A DNA stretch of 64,000 nucleotides from Plantibacter sp. PA-3-X8 (GCF_003856975.1 NZ_CP033107.1:3348001-3412000); one strand, 5' to 3'. Positions 28,312 through 37,044 are shown, counted from the first letter of the stretch. Notes: a model not told the origin generated them from the sequence alone. A program made the numbers and translations.

Positions 28312-28411
28312 CGTGTGAAGATCCGGAGCTCGGACGCCTCGGCCACCGGATGGCCACCAGGGCGTCGGCCGCCGTTCGCCCACCGTCCCCCTCGCGTCCA
28401 CCGCCGCTTCC

Positions 28412-28417
28412 TACCGT
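28412..28417 (+). promoter_or_regulatory. -10 element of the nonulosonate cassette (leaderless)
   Basis: TACCGT ends 6 nt before the ATG at 28424, divergent from moxR. Confidence 0.45.
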
Positions 28418-28423
28418 GGATCG

Positions 28424-29692
28424 ATGACATCTGCAGCGCACGGGAGGCACCCGGAGACCGACGGCGCGACGGCGATCGTCCCGGTCAGGGGCGGTTCGAA
28501 GGGGATCCACCGCAAGAATCTCAGGACGGTCCGCGGGAGCACCCTCATCGCGCGATCGGTCGAAGGGCTGCTGCGGTCGGGTGGCGTCTCGCGCGTGGTC
28601 GTCACGACCGATCACCCGGACCTCGCCGCCGCCGCCGTCGCCGCCGGTGCCGAGGTCATCGACCGGCCGGCCGAACTCGCCGAGGACAGCACCTCCTCCG
28701 AGGCCGCGCTCCTCCACGCGCTCGGCGTCCTCGCGGAGCGCGGAGAGCTGACCCCCGTGACGGTGTTCGCGCAGGCGACGTCGCCCTTCCTCGACGTTGA
28801 AGCACTCGACGACGCCGTCGCCCTGGTCTCCTCCGGGCGGGCGGACTCCGTCTTCGCCGCGGTGCTCGACCACGGATTCCTCTGGACGGAGAAGACGAAG
28901 GGTGCCCGAGGGATCGGTCACGACCACCGCGAGCGGCCCCGGCGACAGGACCGCGCGCCGCAGTACCGCGAGACCGGCTCGTTCTACGTCTTCGACACGG
29001 GCGGCTTCCTCGAGGCCCGGCACCGCTTCTTCGGCCGGATCGCGCCGGCCGTCACCAGGTCCTTCGCCGCACTCGACATCGACGAGCCGGAGGATCTGCT
29101 CGTCGCGGAGGCGATCGCCGGACTCGCCGAACGCCAGCTGGGGATCCCGTCGGGCTCGGAACGCTCGGAGCGCCACCTCGACGTCGACGCTGTCGTCACC
29201 GACTTCGACGGGGTCCACACCGACGACCGCGCCAGCATCGACGCCGACGGAGTCGAACGGGTGAGCGTCCATCGCGGTGACGGCCTCGGCGTCCGTCAGC
29301 TGCGCGAGGCCGGGCTGCCGTTCCTGATCCTGTCGACCGAGCGGGTCCCGATCGTCGCCGCACGCGCGGCCAAACTCGGCGTCGACGTCGTGTACGGCTC
29401 AGCCGACAAGGCGACCGCGCTCCGCGACTGGGCGACGGCGAAGGGCGTCCCACTCGACCGCATCGCGTACCTCGGCAACGACGTCAACGACATCCCGGCC
29501 CTCGAGATCGTCGGCTGGCCGGTGGTCGTCGCCGATGCGCACCCGGAGGCCCGTGCCGTCTCCCGGCTCGTCCTGGAACGCCGAGGCGGCGACGGGGCCG
29601 TCCGCGAACTCGCCGACCTCGTCCTCGCCGCACGCGCGACCCTCGACCCCCTGAAGCTGTCCACGCTGCAATCGAACGGAGCACGACCATGA
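28424..29692 (+). CDS. acylneuraminate cytidylyltransferase fused to KdsC-like HAD phosphatase
   Basis: 422 aa, two enzymes in one chain. Residues about 15-235 are a NeuA-type cytidylyltransferase: IVPVRGGSKGIHRKNLR, VVVTTDHPDLA, EDSTSSEAALLHAL, FAQATSPF and YRETGSFYVFDTGGF. It would activate a nonulosonic acid with CTP. Residues about 250-400 are a HAD-family phosphatase of KdsC type, with Asp260/Asp262 in TDFDGVHTDD and YLGNDVNDIPAL; it would dephosphorylate the 9-phosphate precursor. Such fusions occur in vertebrate and some bacterial CMP-sialate synthetases. ATGA overlap with the next gene. Which sugar is used is not determinable. Confidence 0.9.
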   Translation: MTSAAHGRHPETDGATAIVPVRGGSKGIHRKNLRTVRGSTLIARSVEGLLRSGGVSRVVVTTDHPDLAAAAVAAGAEVIDRPAELAEDSTSSEAALLHALGVLAERGELTPVTVFAQATSPFLDVEALDDAVALVSSGRADSVFAAVLDHGFLWTEKTKGARGIGHDHRERPRRQDRAPQYRETGSFYVFDTGGFLEARHRFFGRIAPAVTRSFAALDIDEPEDLLVAEAIAGLAERQLGIPSGSERSERHLDVDAVVTDFDGVHTDDRASIDADGVERVSVHRGDGLGVRQLREAGLPFLILSTERVPIVAARAAKLGVDVVYGSADKATALRDWATAKGVPLDRIAYLGNDVNDIPALEIVGWPVVVADAHPEARAVSRLVLERRGGDGAVRELADLVLAARATLDPLKLSTLQSNGARP

Positions 29693-30618
29693 GCATCCAC
29701 CAGGACGCGAACGACACCACCGACCTCGACGGCCGGACGCAGCCGTCTCCCGTGCGCATCGACGGCATCCCCGTCGGCGGCGGCGCCCCCGCGTACGTCA
29801 TCGGGGAGATCGGTCTCAACCACAACGGCGACGTGGAGCTCGCGAAGCGACTCATCGACGTGGCCGCCGACGCCGGCGCACAGGCCGTCAAGTTCCAGAA
29901 GCGCACGCCGGAGATCTCGACGCCGGCGCACATGCGCGACGTCCCGCGGCAGACGCCGTGGGGTGAGATGAGCTACCTCGACTACCGCTACCGGGTCGAG
30001 TTCGACCGTGAGCAGTACATCGAGATCGGCGACCACGCCACCCTGCGAGGCCTCAGCTGGTTCGCCTCCCCGTGGGACGAACCGTCCGTCGACTTCCTTG
30101 AGGACCTGGGCGTCAGCGCGCACAAGGTCGCGTCCGCCTCCGTGACCGACTCGGGCCTCCTGACCCGTCTCGCCGCGACCGGGAAGCCGATCATCCTCTC
30201 GACCGGCATGTCGACGCTCGAGCAGATCGACCGCGCAGTCGAGATCCTCCGGGGCTCGCCGCTGGTCATCCTGCACGCGACCTCCACGTACCCCTTGCCC
30301 GCCGAAGAGGCGAACCTCCGGATGATCGACAGCCTCGCCGCCCGGTACCCCGGTGTGCCGATCGGGTACTCCGGCCACGAGACCGGTCTGCAGATCTCCC
30401 TCGCCGCGGTCGCCCTCGGGGCCACGATGGTGGAACGCCACATCACGCTCGACCGTGCCATGTGGGGCTCGGACCACGCCGCGTCGCTCGAACCGCACGG
30501 CTTCTCGAACCTCGTCCGCGACATCCGGGTCATCGAGACCGCCATGGGTGACGGCGTCAAGCGCATCTTCCCCGGTGAACTCGCCCCACTCGCGAAGCTG
30601 CGCAGGGTCGATGCCTGA
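29689..30618 (+). CDS. N-acetylneuraminate synthase family protein
   Basis: 309 aa. TIM-barrel NeuB/SpsE-type condensing enzyme that joins phosphoenolpyruvate to an N-acyl hexosamine to form a nonulosonic acid (or its 9-phosphate). Signatures are IGEIGLNHNGDVELAKRLID, AQAVKFQKRTPE, KVASASVTD, ILSTGMSTLEQID and GYSGHETGLQISLAAVALGATMVERHITLD. It ends soon after the barrel; the SAF (antifreeze-like) C-terminal domain of typical 340-350 aa NeuB is missing. Coupled to both neighbours by overlaps (ATGA in front, 8 bp behind). Confidence 0.92.
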   Translation: MSIHQDANDTTDLDGRTQPSPVRIDGIPVGGGAPAYVIGEIGLNHNGDVELAKRLIDVAADAGAQAVKFQKRTPEISTPAHMRDVPRQTPWGEMSYLDYRYRVEFDREQYIEIGDHATLRGLSWFASPWDEPSVDFLEDLGVSAHKVASASVTDSGLLTRLAATGKPIILSTGMSTLEQIDRAVEILRGSPLVILHATSTYPLPAEEANLRMIDSLAARYPGVPIGYSGHETGLQISLAAVALGATMVERHITLDRAMWGSDHAASLEPHGFSNLVRDIRVIETAMGDGVKRIFPGELAPLAKLRRVDA

Positions 30619-31957
30619 TCATGGGCCCCGCCGTCGAGTGATCGGGGTGGTGGACTCCGACTCCTTCGTGAAGTGGGGCGCCGCCACCCTCTCCCGCGCG
30701 ACCGGCTGGGACGTCGACCTCGTCCTCATCGAGAGCGACGTGTCCGCCACCGACCGGCAGGTGGACATCGCCCTGCTCCACACGGCGTTCGAGGGGCGGA
30801 CCGTCCGTCGCCTGTCGCTCCGAGGACTCGTCGACCTCATCCGGTCCGAGCAGCCGGACGGCGTGTTCGTCTCCACGCGTGGGCCGGTCGCCGAGGTCGT
30901 CATCTCGGAACTCCTCGCGCTCGGGCGCTCCACCCGCCCGGTGGTGCTCACCGGCCTCCCCGGCATCTCCATCCCGGCGAAGTGGAAGGGGATCTTCCTC
31001 CGCGCGCAGGCGGACGTCTTCGTCCTGCACAGCCACCGCGAGGTCGCCGCCTACCGTGAACTCGCGCTGACGCACGGGGTCGAACCGGCGTTCGCGCTCG
31101 CGACCCTGCCGTTCCTGACGGACACGGCGACCGAGTCACCGGCCGAGCCCGCCCCGCGTACCCGGGTCGTCTTCGCCGCCCAGGCCACCGTCCCGGCCGA
31201 TCGCGGCGACCGGCTCCGGATCCTGTCCTGGCTGCGGACCCTCGCGAACCGGCACCGCGACCTCGACGTCGTGATCAAGGTGCGCGGCCTCGCCGGCGAC
31301 CCGCAGACCCATCACGAGCACTACCCCTTCGACACCCTCCTGACCGGTCCGACACCCGACAACCTGCGGGTCGCCACCGGGTCGATGGCGGTCCACCTCG
31401 GCCACGCGGCCGGGCTCGTCACCGTGAGTTCCACCGCCGCGATCGAGGCCATCGCGGCCGGGGTCCCGGTCATCCTGCTCGACGACTTCGGTGTGGACCC
31501 GGCACTCATCAACACCGTCTTCGAGGGCAGCGGGCTGTTGGCCTCCAAGGACGACCTCATGGCCGCCCGGTTCCGGCACCCGAACCCGGACTGGCTGCAG
31601 CAGAACTACTTCCACCCCGCCCTGGAGGACGACTGGATCCAGCGGTCGGAGGAGGCGTTCGCCGCGCGCGACCTCGGGACCCTGCCGATCCGTCCTCGGG
31701 CACGACAGAGTCGCGGCGGCATGCTCCGCACCGGTTGGGAGCGGCGTCGGGCGTTCGGGCGGGCCGACACGAGCGCGCTGGGCACGGTCGCCTTCGTCAT
31801 CGGGCGGCCACTGCAGATCGCTCGCCGTCTGGTCCGTCGCGCTCGTGGCGTCCAGCCGGCCGAGCGCCAACCGATCCCCTCCCGTCGGCTCGCGCCGATC
31901 GAGACGGAGACACCGGTGCGCGCTCCGCACGGGGCTCGTCACCGCACGGCCCGCTGA
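30611..31957 (+). CDS. DUF6716-type putative glycosyltransferase, candidate nonulosonyltransferase
   Basis: 448 aa. The N-terminus RVIGVVDSDSFVKWGAATL and the C-terminal SSTAAIEAIAAGVPVILLDDFGVDPALIN resemble the DUF6716 putative glycosyltransferases; the latter stretch is a GT-B-like nucleotide-sugar-binding loop. No transmembrane helix; the last 90 residues are Arg-rich. The frame is open further upstream, but the ATG at 30611 overlaps the neuB-like gene end and gives a sensible start. Being third in the operon, it most likely transfers the CMP-activated sugar made by the first two proteins (inference). Confidence 0.78.
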   Translation: MPDHGPRRRVIGVVDSDSFVKWGAATLSRATGWDVDLVLIESDVSATDRQVDIALLHTAFEGRTVRRLSLRGLVDLIRSEQPDGVFVSTRGPVAEVVISELLALGRSTRPVVLTGLPGISIPAKWKGIFLRAQADVFVLHSHREVAAYRELALTHGVEPAFALATLPFLTDTATESPAEPAPRTRVVFAAQATVPADRGDRLRILSWLRTLANRHRDLDVVIKVRGLAGDPQTHHEHYPFDTLLTGPTPDNLRVATGSMAVHLGHAAGLVTVSSTAAIEAIAAGVPVILLDDFGVDPALINTVFEGSGLLASKDDLMAARFRHPNPDWLQQNYFHPALEDDWIQRSEEAFAARDLGTLPIRPRARQSRGGMLRTGWERRRAFGRADTSALGTVAFVIGRPLQIARRLVRRARGVQPAERQPIPSRRLAPIETETPVRAPHGARHRTAR

Positions 31958-31959
31958 CG

Positions 31960-31998
31960 GGAGCGCCCCTCGACCGGAGACCGGTCGGGCGGCGCTCC
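31960..31998. terminator. bidirectional hairpin terminator
   Basis: GGAGCGCC pairs with GGCGCTCC and an inner TCGACCGG/CCGGTCG stem closes on an AGA loop. It lies between the converging glycosyltransferase and ispG genes, 2-5 nt from each stop. Confidence 0.75.
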
Positions 31999-32002
31999 AG
32001 GC

Positions 32003-33163
32003 TCAGTTGGAGCCGACCGTCACCACCGGAGCGCCCGTGGAGGTGTCGTCGGCGGGCATCTCGGCGGCCAGACGGTTGGCCTCCTGGATGAGCGTCGCGA
32101 CGATCTCCGATTCCGGCACCGTCTTGATGACCTCGCCCTTGACGAAGATCTGGCCCTTGCCGTTGCCGCTCGCGACGCCGAGGTCGGCCTCGCGAGCCTC
32201 TCCGGGGCCGTTCACGACGCAACCCATGACAGCGACGCGCAGGGGGACGCTCATCCCCTCGAGGCCGTCGGTCACGTCGTTCGCGAGCTTGTAGACGTCG
32301 ACCTGGGCGCGCCCGCAGCTCGGGCAGGAGACGATCTCGAGCTTGCGCTCGCGGAGGTTCAGCGACTGCAGGATCTGCAGCCCGACCTTGATCTCCTCCG
32401 CCGGCGGCGCGGAGAGCGAGACACGGATGGTGTCGCCGATGCCCTCGGAGAGCAGGATGCCGAACGCGGTCGCGCTCTTGATGGTGCCCTGGAAGGAGGG
32501 ACCGGCCTCCGTCACGCCGAGGTGCAGCGGCCAGTCACCGCGCTCGGCGAGCAGCCGGTAGGCCTTCACCATGACGACCGGGTCGTTGTGCTTGACGGAG
32601 ATCTTGAAGTCGTGGAAGTCGTGCTCCTCGAAGAGGCTCGCCTCCCAGACGGCACTCTCGACGAGCGCTTCTGGGGTCGCCTTGCCGTACTTCTGCAGCA
32701 GCCGCGGGTCGAGGGAACCGGCGTTGACACCGATGCGGAGGGAGACGCCGGCGGCCTTCGCGCGCCGGGCGATCTCGCCGACCTGGTCGTCGAACTTCCG
32801 GATGTTGCCGGGATTGACCCGGACGGCCGCGCACCCCGCGTCGATCGCGGCGTAGACGTAGGCGGGCTGGAAGTGGATGTCGGCGATCACCGGGATCTGA
32901 CTCTTCTTCGCGATGATCGGCAGCACCTCGGCGTCGTCGCGGGTCGGGACGGCCACGCGGACGATGTCGCAGCCCGAGGCCGTGAGCTCGGCGATCTGCT
33001 GGAGGGTCGCGTTGATGTTGGTCGTCTGGGTCGTCGTCATCGACTGGACGCTCACCGGGGCATCGCCGCCGACGAGCACCTTGCCGACCTTGATCTGTCG
33101 CGACTTGCGCCGCGGGCTGAGCGTCTCGGGAACCGACGGAAGACCCAGATTGATAGCTACCAC
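32003..33163 (-). CDS. ispG: 4-hydroxy-3-methylbut-2-en-1-yl diphosphate synthase
   Basis: MEP-pathway [4Fe-4S] enzyme making HMBPP from ME-cPP. 386 aa. N-terminal [19 protein letters not shown], barrel motifs IPVIADIHF and VRVNPGNI, and the cluster ligands in CPSCGR and [11 protein letters not shown]. Start is GTG; TAAGCT ends 7 nt upstream, giving a leaderless message. In many actinobacteria dxr, rseP and ispG are contiguous; here a two-component module separates rseP and ispG. Confidence 0.97.
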   Translation of the reverse strand: MVAINLGLPSVPETLSPRRKSRQIKVGKVLVGGDAPVSVQSMTTTQTTNINATLQQIAELTASGCDIVRVAVPTRDDAEVLPIIAKKSQIPVIADIHFQPAYVYAAIDAGCAAVRVNPGNIRKFDDQVGEIARRAKAAGVSLRIGVNAGSLDPRLLQKYGKATPEALVESAVWEASLFEEHDFHDFKISVKHNDPVVMVKAYRLLAERGDWPLHLGVTEAGPSFQGTIKSATAFGILLSEGIGDTIRVSLSAPPAEEIKVGLQILQSLNLRERKLEIVSCPSCGRAQVDVYKLANDVTDGLEGMSVPLRVAVMGCVVNGPGEAREADLGVASGNGKGQIFVKGEVIKTVPESEIVATLIQEANRLAAEMPADDTSTGAPVVTVGSN

Positions 33164-33170
33164 GAGCCTC

Positions 33171-33176
33171 AGCTTA
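33171..33176 (-). promoter_or_regulatory. -10 element of ispG (leaderless)
   Basis: TAAGCT on the minus strand ends 7 nt before the GTG start at 33163. Confidence 0.5.
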
Positions 33177-33239
33177 CGCGCGCGACGCCCCGCAGGCTCC
33201 CCGTGAGCTGAATGCCTGCTGGGACGTCGCGATCCACGG

Positions 33240-33578
33240 TCAACGGGCGGGCGGTGCCTCGCGATTCGCTCGCAGGACGCCGAGCCGTTCCCGGTACTCG
33301 ACCTCGTCGATGTCGCCCTGGGCGAAACGCTCGGCGAGCGTCTGCTCGGCGCTCCGCGACCCGTCCTGGCGCCAGGCCCACGGCGGGCCCTGGTGGCCGT
33401 CCGGGGACGCCCCGGACCAGGCTCGGCGACGCCACCGCCGACCGGCGAGCGCGACGATGAGGACGATCACGGCGATCCAGAACGCGGGGATGAGCAGCAG
33501 CCAGAGGAGGTGGAAGCCCGGCCCGGGACCGCCGGGATGCATCGCGGTCGCGGCGAGCACGATCAGGGAGGTGGACAT
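33240..33578 (-). CDS. SHOCT-domain membrane protein
   Basis: 112 aa. One transmembrane helix ([23 protein letters not shown], about residues 24-46), a basic stop-transfer, and a C-terminal SHOCT motif ([26 protein letters not shown]). SHOCT is a short oligomerisation domain common at the ends of small bacterial membrane proteins. The palindrome at 33682-33699 upstream matches one in front of the neighbouring kinase gene, so it may be controlled by that two-component system (inference). Confidence 0.85.
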   Translation of the reverse strand: MSTSLIVLAATAMHPGGPGPGFHLLWLLLIPAFWIAVIVLIVALAGRRWRRRAWSGASPDGHQGPPWAWRQDGSRSAEQTLAERFAQGDIDEVEYRERLGVLRANREAPPAR

Positions 33579-33597
33579 GGAGGACTCCGTTCGTCGG

Positions 33598-33619
33598 GCG
33601 GACGACGACCGTCGTCCGC
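33598..33619 (-). terminator. hairpin after the NarL-type regulator gene
   Basis: GCGGACGAC and GTCGTCCGC form a perfect 9-bp stem with a GACC loop, 94 nt past the regulator stop and in the leader of the SHOCT gene. It could end the two-component transcript or attenuate the SHOCT gene. Confidence 0.5.
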
Positions 33620-33681
33620 ATCACGACCCCGAGCCTCCTCCGGATGACGGCCGAGGGCATCCGACGACGGGACGGATCACC

Positions 33682-33699
33682 GCACTCCCCCGGGAGTAC
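33682..33699. promoter_or_regulatory. imperfect palindrome, second copy of putative regulator site
   Basis: GCACTCCCCCGGGAGTAC differs from the core of the palindrome at 35632-35653 at two of 18 positions. It lies between the regulator stop and the SHOCT gene, about 104 bp upstream of the SHOCT start. Confidence 0.5.
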
Positions 33700-33712
33700 G
33701 ACCACCCGGCGC

Positions 33713-34372
33713 TCAGACGCCGGGACTGACGAGCCCGGTCTCGTAGGCGATGACGACGAGCCGGACCCGGTCGCGCGCGGCGAGCTTCGCCATGATGCGC
33801 GACACGTGGGTCTTCGCCGTGAGCGGGCTGAGGAACAGCGCCCCTCCGATCTCCTCGTTGGTGAGTCCGCGTCCGACGAGCCCCAGCACCTCGCGTTCGC
33901 GCTCGGTGAGCCCGGCGATCACGGCGTCGTCGAGCGGCGCGGCGATCGCTCCGGCGACCTGGGTGAGCAGCCGCCTCGTGACCCCGGGCGACAGCAGGGC
34001 GTCACCCGACGCGACCACACGGACGGCCCGGATGAGCTCGGCCGGCTCGGTGTCCTTCACGAGGAAGCCGCTCGCACCTGCCCGGATCGCCTGCGCGACG
34101 TACTCGTCGAGTTCGAAGGTGGTGACGACGATGATGCGGGTGGCCTCGAGCGCCGGATCCGCGACGATGGCCTCGGTTGCGGCCAGGCCGTCCCCTCCGG
34201 GCATCCTGATGTCCATGAGGACCACGTCCGGGCGTTCCCGACGGACGACGACGAGCGCCTCGTCCCCACCGGCCGCCTCACCGACGACCGCGATGTCGGG
34301 CTCCGCGTCGAGGAGGGCGCGGAACCCGCCGCGGATGAGTGCCTGGTCGTCGGCGACGACCACGCGGATCAT
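33713..34372 (-). CDS. NarL/LuxR-family response regulator
   Basis: 219 aa. Receiver domain with ADD (residues 7-9) and phospho-acceptor Asp54 in VLMDIRMPGGDG, then a LuxR-type helix-turn-helix (LTEREREVLGLVGRGLTNEEIGGALFLSPLTAKTHVSRIMAKL). It overlaps the kinase gene by ATGA. Palindromes flank the pair and are candidate binding sites, as NarL-type regulators bind as dimers to inverted repeats. Confidence 0.95.
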   Translation of the reverse strand: MIRVVVADDQALIRGGFRALLDAEPDIAVVGEAAGGDEALVVVRRERPDVVLMDIRMPGGDGLAATEAIVADPALEATRIIVVTTFELDEYVAQAIRAGASGFLVKDTEPAELIRAVRVVASGDALLSPGVTRRLLTQVAGAIAAPLDDAVIAGLTEREREVLGLVGRGLTNEEIGGALFLSPLTAKTHVSRIMAKLAARDRVRLVVIAYETGLVSPGV

Positions 34373-35577
34373 GCGACGCCTCGGACCGGCACCCGGGCCG
34401 TGACACGGAAGCCGCCGAGCGGACTCCGCCCGGTCTCGAGGGTGCCGCCGAGGAGCTCGGCGCGCTCGGTCATGCCGAGGAGGCCGTTGCCGTGCTCCGC
34501 GGGTCCGGGTGGGGCACCGACCCCGTCGTCCTCCACGAGCAGGCGATAGGTGCCGTCGACCTCGACGAGCTCGACGGAGACCCGTCCGGCCTGCGCGTGC
34601 CGGAGGACGTTCGTGACGCTCTCCTGCGCGATCCGGTACAGCGCCTGCTGCACGGCCGCGCCGGGCGTGGAGACGAGGCGCAGCTCGAGTACCGCGTCGA
34701 CGCCCTGGTCTCGGAGGGACTGGACGAGGACTGGTAGTGCCTCGAGATCCGGCCCCGGTCGCCTCGGCGCGCCGGTCGTGGGATCCTGGGCCGCATCGGC
34801 ACCACGGAGGACGTCGAGGAGGCCACGGACCTCGTCGAGCGACGCCTTGCTCGACCCCTTGATGTTCGTCAGAGCCTCCCTGGCACGTTCGGGCTGGGTG
34901 TCCATGAGATGCAGGCCCATGCCGGCCTGGACGGTGATCTGCGCGAGCGAGTGGGCGACCACGTCGTGCAGCTCACGGGCGATGCGCACGCGCTCCTCCT
35001 GCGCGGCGGATGCCCGGCGTTCACCTTGACGCCGGCGATCCGCGTCGAGCTGTTCGCGCCGGGTGCGGAGTCCCTCGGCGAGGAGGACGGCGACGATGAC
35101 GAGGGCGGTCGTGGCCCCGACACGGAAGCCCGACACCTTCCAACCGACGGCGAGCGCGACGGTCAGGGCGAGCGCCCACCCGAGTCCCAGCGACGGATAG
35201 GCCCAGCCGCGCGCCCCACGGACGATGCCGGAACCCGCGGCGAACGCCAGCGCCACGGCGGGAGGGCCCCAGGTGGGACCCGTCAGCATCGAGGCGGTCG
35301 ACAGCACGGCGACCGCCGCGACCGTCGGCCCGGGCGACCGCCTGGCAGCGAGCAGGCAGAGCACGCCGGCGAGTGCCAGGAGGACTGCCGAGGAACGGGA
35401 CCACCCCGAGGCACCGGCACCCGGGCCGAAGGAACCGTGGAGGGCGAGCACCGCTGTCGCGGGCACCTGGACGAGGAAGGACACCACCACCGGCGCCCAG
35501 AGGCGCCAGACGGGGCGTCCGGGTCGGCGATCGCTCGGCGTCGTCCAGGGTGCCGAACCCGTCTCGACCGATGCCAT
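34369..35577 (-). CDS. NarL-type sensor histidine kinase (HisKA_3)
   Basis: 402 aa. N-terminal half with about five or six membrane helices and almost no extracellular loop, so it probably senses a membrane or envelope signal. The HisKA_3 phosphorylation site is in RIARELHDVVAHSLAQ; the ATPase domain ends VEDDGVGAPPG and GNGLLGMTERAELLGG. Leaderless start: TAGCAT ends 6 nt before the ATG. Signal unknown. Confidence 0.92.
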   Translation of the reverse strand: MASVETGSAPWTTPSDRRPGRPVWRLWAPVVVSFLVQVPATAVLALHGSFGPGAGASGWSRSSAVLLALAGVLCLLAARRSPGPTVAAVAVLSTASMLTGPTWGPPAVALAFAAGSGIVRGARGWAYPSLGLGWALALTVALAVGWKVSGFRVGATTALVIVAVLLAEGLRTRREQLDADRRRQGERRASAAQEERVRIARELHDVVAHSLAQITVQAGMGLHLMDTQPERAREALTNIKGSSKASLDEVRGLLDVLRGADAAQDPTTGAPRRPGPDLEALPVLVQSLRDQGVDAVLELRLVSTPGAAVQQALYRIAQESVTNVLRHAQAGRVSVELVEVDGTYRLLVEDDGVGAPPGPAEHGNGLLGMTERAELLGGTLETGRSPLGGFRVTARVPVRGVA

Positions 35578-35583
35578 CCCTGC

Positions 35584-35589
35584 ATGCTA
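35584..35589 (-). promoter_or_regulatory. -10 element of the NarL-type kinase-regulator operon (leaderless)
   Basis: TAGCAT on the minus strand ends 6 nt before the ATG at 35577. The 22-bp palindrome is centred about 53 bp further upstream. Confidence 0.5.
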
Positions 35590-35631
35590 CTCGCGGGTCG
35601 GAGCCGCCGCGTCGCCCGCACGGAGCCTGCA

Positions 35632-35653
35632 CCGTACTCCCCGGGGAGTACGG
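35632..35653. promoter_or_regulatory. 22-bp perfect palindrome, putative operator of the two-component system
   Basis: Core GTACTCCCCGGGGAGTAC plus two more paired bases on each side. It lies upstream of the kinase -10 element. A near copy is at 33682-33699, so the site is likely recognised by a dimeric regulator, most simply the adjacent NarL-type protein. Confidence 0.55.
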
Positions 35654-35697
35654 CCGTACCGGGATGGGACGGTCCCGCGGGCTCCGGTCGCGTCGGC

Positions 35698-37032
35698 CTA
35701 GCCGAAGAGGTTGACCGGCTTGACGATGTCGGCGTACACGAGGAGCGCGCTCATGCCGCCGAGGACGATCACCACGCCGAAGGTGAGCGGGATGAGCTTC
35801 GCCGCGTCCACCGGTCCCGGGTCGCGACGTCGGAAGACCTTCGCGAAGCGGCGACGGATCGCCTCCCAGAGCGCTGCTGCGACGTGCCCGCCGTCGAGGG
35901 GCAGCAAGGGGATGAGGTTGAAGACGAAGAGCGCGACGTTGAGCGACCCGAGGATGCCGAACACGGTCGCCGCCTTCGACGCGACGGGGATCTCGTCGAG
36001 GCTGACCACCTCGCCCACGACCCGTCCGACGCCCACGACGCTCATCGGCCCGTTGGGGTCGCGCTCGCCGGATCCGAACGCGGCCTGCCCGACGTCGATG
36101 AGTCGCTGGGGCAGGTTCAGGATGATGTTGGCGGTCCGGGCGATCGTGTCGCCGACGGTCGGCAGGATCGTGGTGACGGGCTGCGCCACCATCTGCTGCT
36201 GCGGGGTGATGCCGACGAAGCCGACCTCATGGGTCTTCGCCGAGCCGTCGGCGTTCGTGACGATCTTGCCGGTCTCGGCGTCGACGACGTCCCGCTCGAG
36301 CAGCAACGGCGTCAGGGTGAGGTCGAGTCGCTGCTCACCGCGCGCGACCTCGAGGGCCAACGGCTTGCCCGGCGAATCCTGCACGGCCGCGGAGATCTCG
36401 GCGAACGTGGAGATCGGGGTGCCGTCGATCGAGAGGATCGTGTCGCCCGGCTTCAAGCCCGCGGCGGCCGCCGGACCCTGCGGATCCCCCGCTGCACAGC
36501 TCTGGCGGTCGCTGGTGGACGGCAACACGCACTCGTACACCGAGGTCAGCGTGCTGCTCTGCTGCGGGACGCCGAACCCCGACACGGCGATACCGATGAA
36601 CAGGACGGCGAGGACGAGGTTCATGGACGGCCCGCCGAGCATGACGACGATCCGCTTCCAGACGGGCAACCGGTAGAAGGTGCGCTCCTCGTCGCCGGCG
36701 CCGATCGTGTCGGCACTCGCCTCCCGCGCGTCCTGGACCAGCGTGTCGAAGAAGCCGGTGCTGGCGTTCCGGGCGGCACCGCCGGGCTGCTTGGGCGGGA
36801 ACATGCCGATCATCGAGATGTAGCCGCCGAGCGGGATCATCTTGACGCCGTACTCGGTCTCGCCCTTGCGGCGCGACCAGATGGTGCGACCGAAGCCGAT
36901 CATGTACTGGGTGACCCGCACGCCGAACAGCTTCGCGGGCACGAGGTGACCGACCTCGTGCAGCCCGATGGACACGATGAGGCCCACGAGCACGATCACG
37001 ATGCCGAGGAGGTAGAGGAGGACGGATTCCAC
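35698..37032 (-). CDS. rseP: site-2-type intramembrane zinc protease (RseP/M50)
   Basis: 444 aa. Zinc site HEVGH in IVSIGLHEVGHLVPAKLFGVRV near the N-terminus, third ligand region NLIPLLPLDGGHV in the C-terminal half, a single PDZ domain (GPAAAAGLKPGDTILSIDGTPIS) between them and at least four membrane helices. Cleaves membrane-bound anti-sigma factors or signal peptides in related species. Start GTG, TAGGGT 6 nt upstream. Lies between dxr and the two-component genes. Confidence 0.93.
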   Translation of the reverse strand: MESVLLYLLGIVIVLVGLIVSIGLHEVGHLVPAKLFGVRVTQYMIGFGRTIWSRRKGETEYGVKMIPLGGYISMIGMFPPKQPGGAARNASTGFFDTLVQDAREASADTIGAGDEERTFYRLPVWKRIVVMLGGPSMNLVLAVLFIGIAVSGFGVPQQSSTLTSVYECVLPSTSDRQSCAAGDPQGPAAAAGLKPGDTILSIDGTPISTFAEISAAVQDSPGKPLALEVARGEQRLDLTLTPLLLERDVVDAETGKIVTNADGSAKTHEVGFVGITPQQQMVAQPVTTILPTVGDTIARTANIILNLPQRLIDVGQAAFGSGERDPNGPMSVVGVGRVVGEVVSLDEIPVASKAATVFGILGSLNVALFVFNLIPLLPLDGGHVAAALWEAIRRRFAKVFRRRDPGPVDAAKLIPLTFGVVIVLGGMSALLVYADIVKPVNLFG

Positions 37033-37038
37033 GGCGTA

Positions 37039-37044
37039 ACCCTA
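37039..37044 (-). promoter_or_regulatory. -10 element of rseP (leaderless)
   Basis: TAGGGT on the minus strand ends 6 nt before the GTG start at 37032. Confidence 0.5.
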
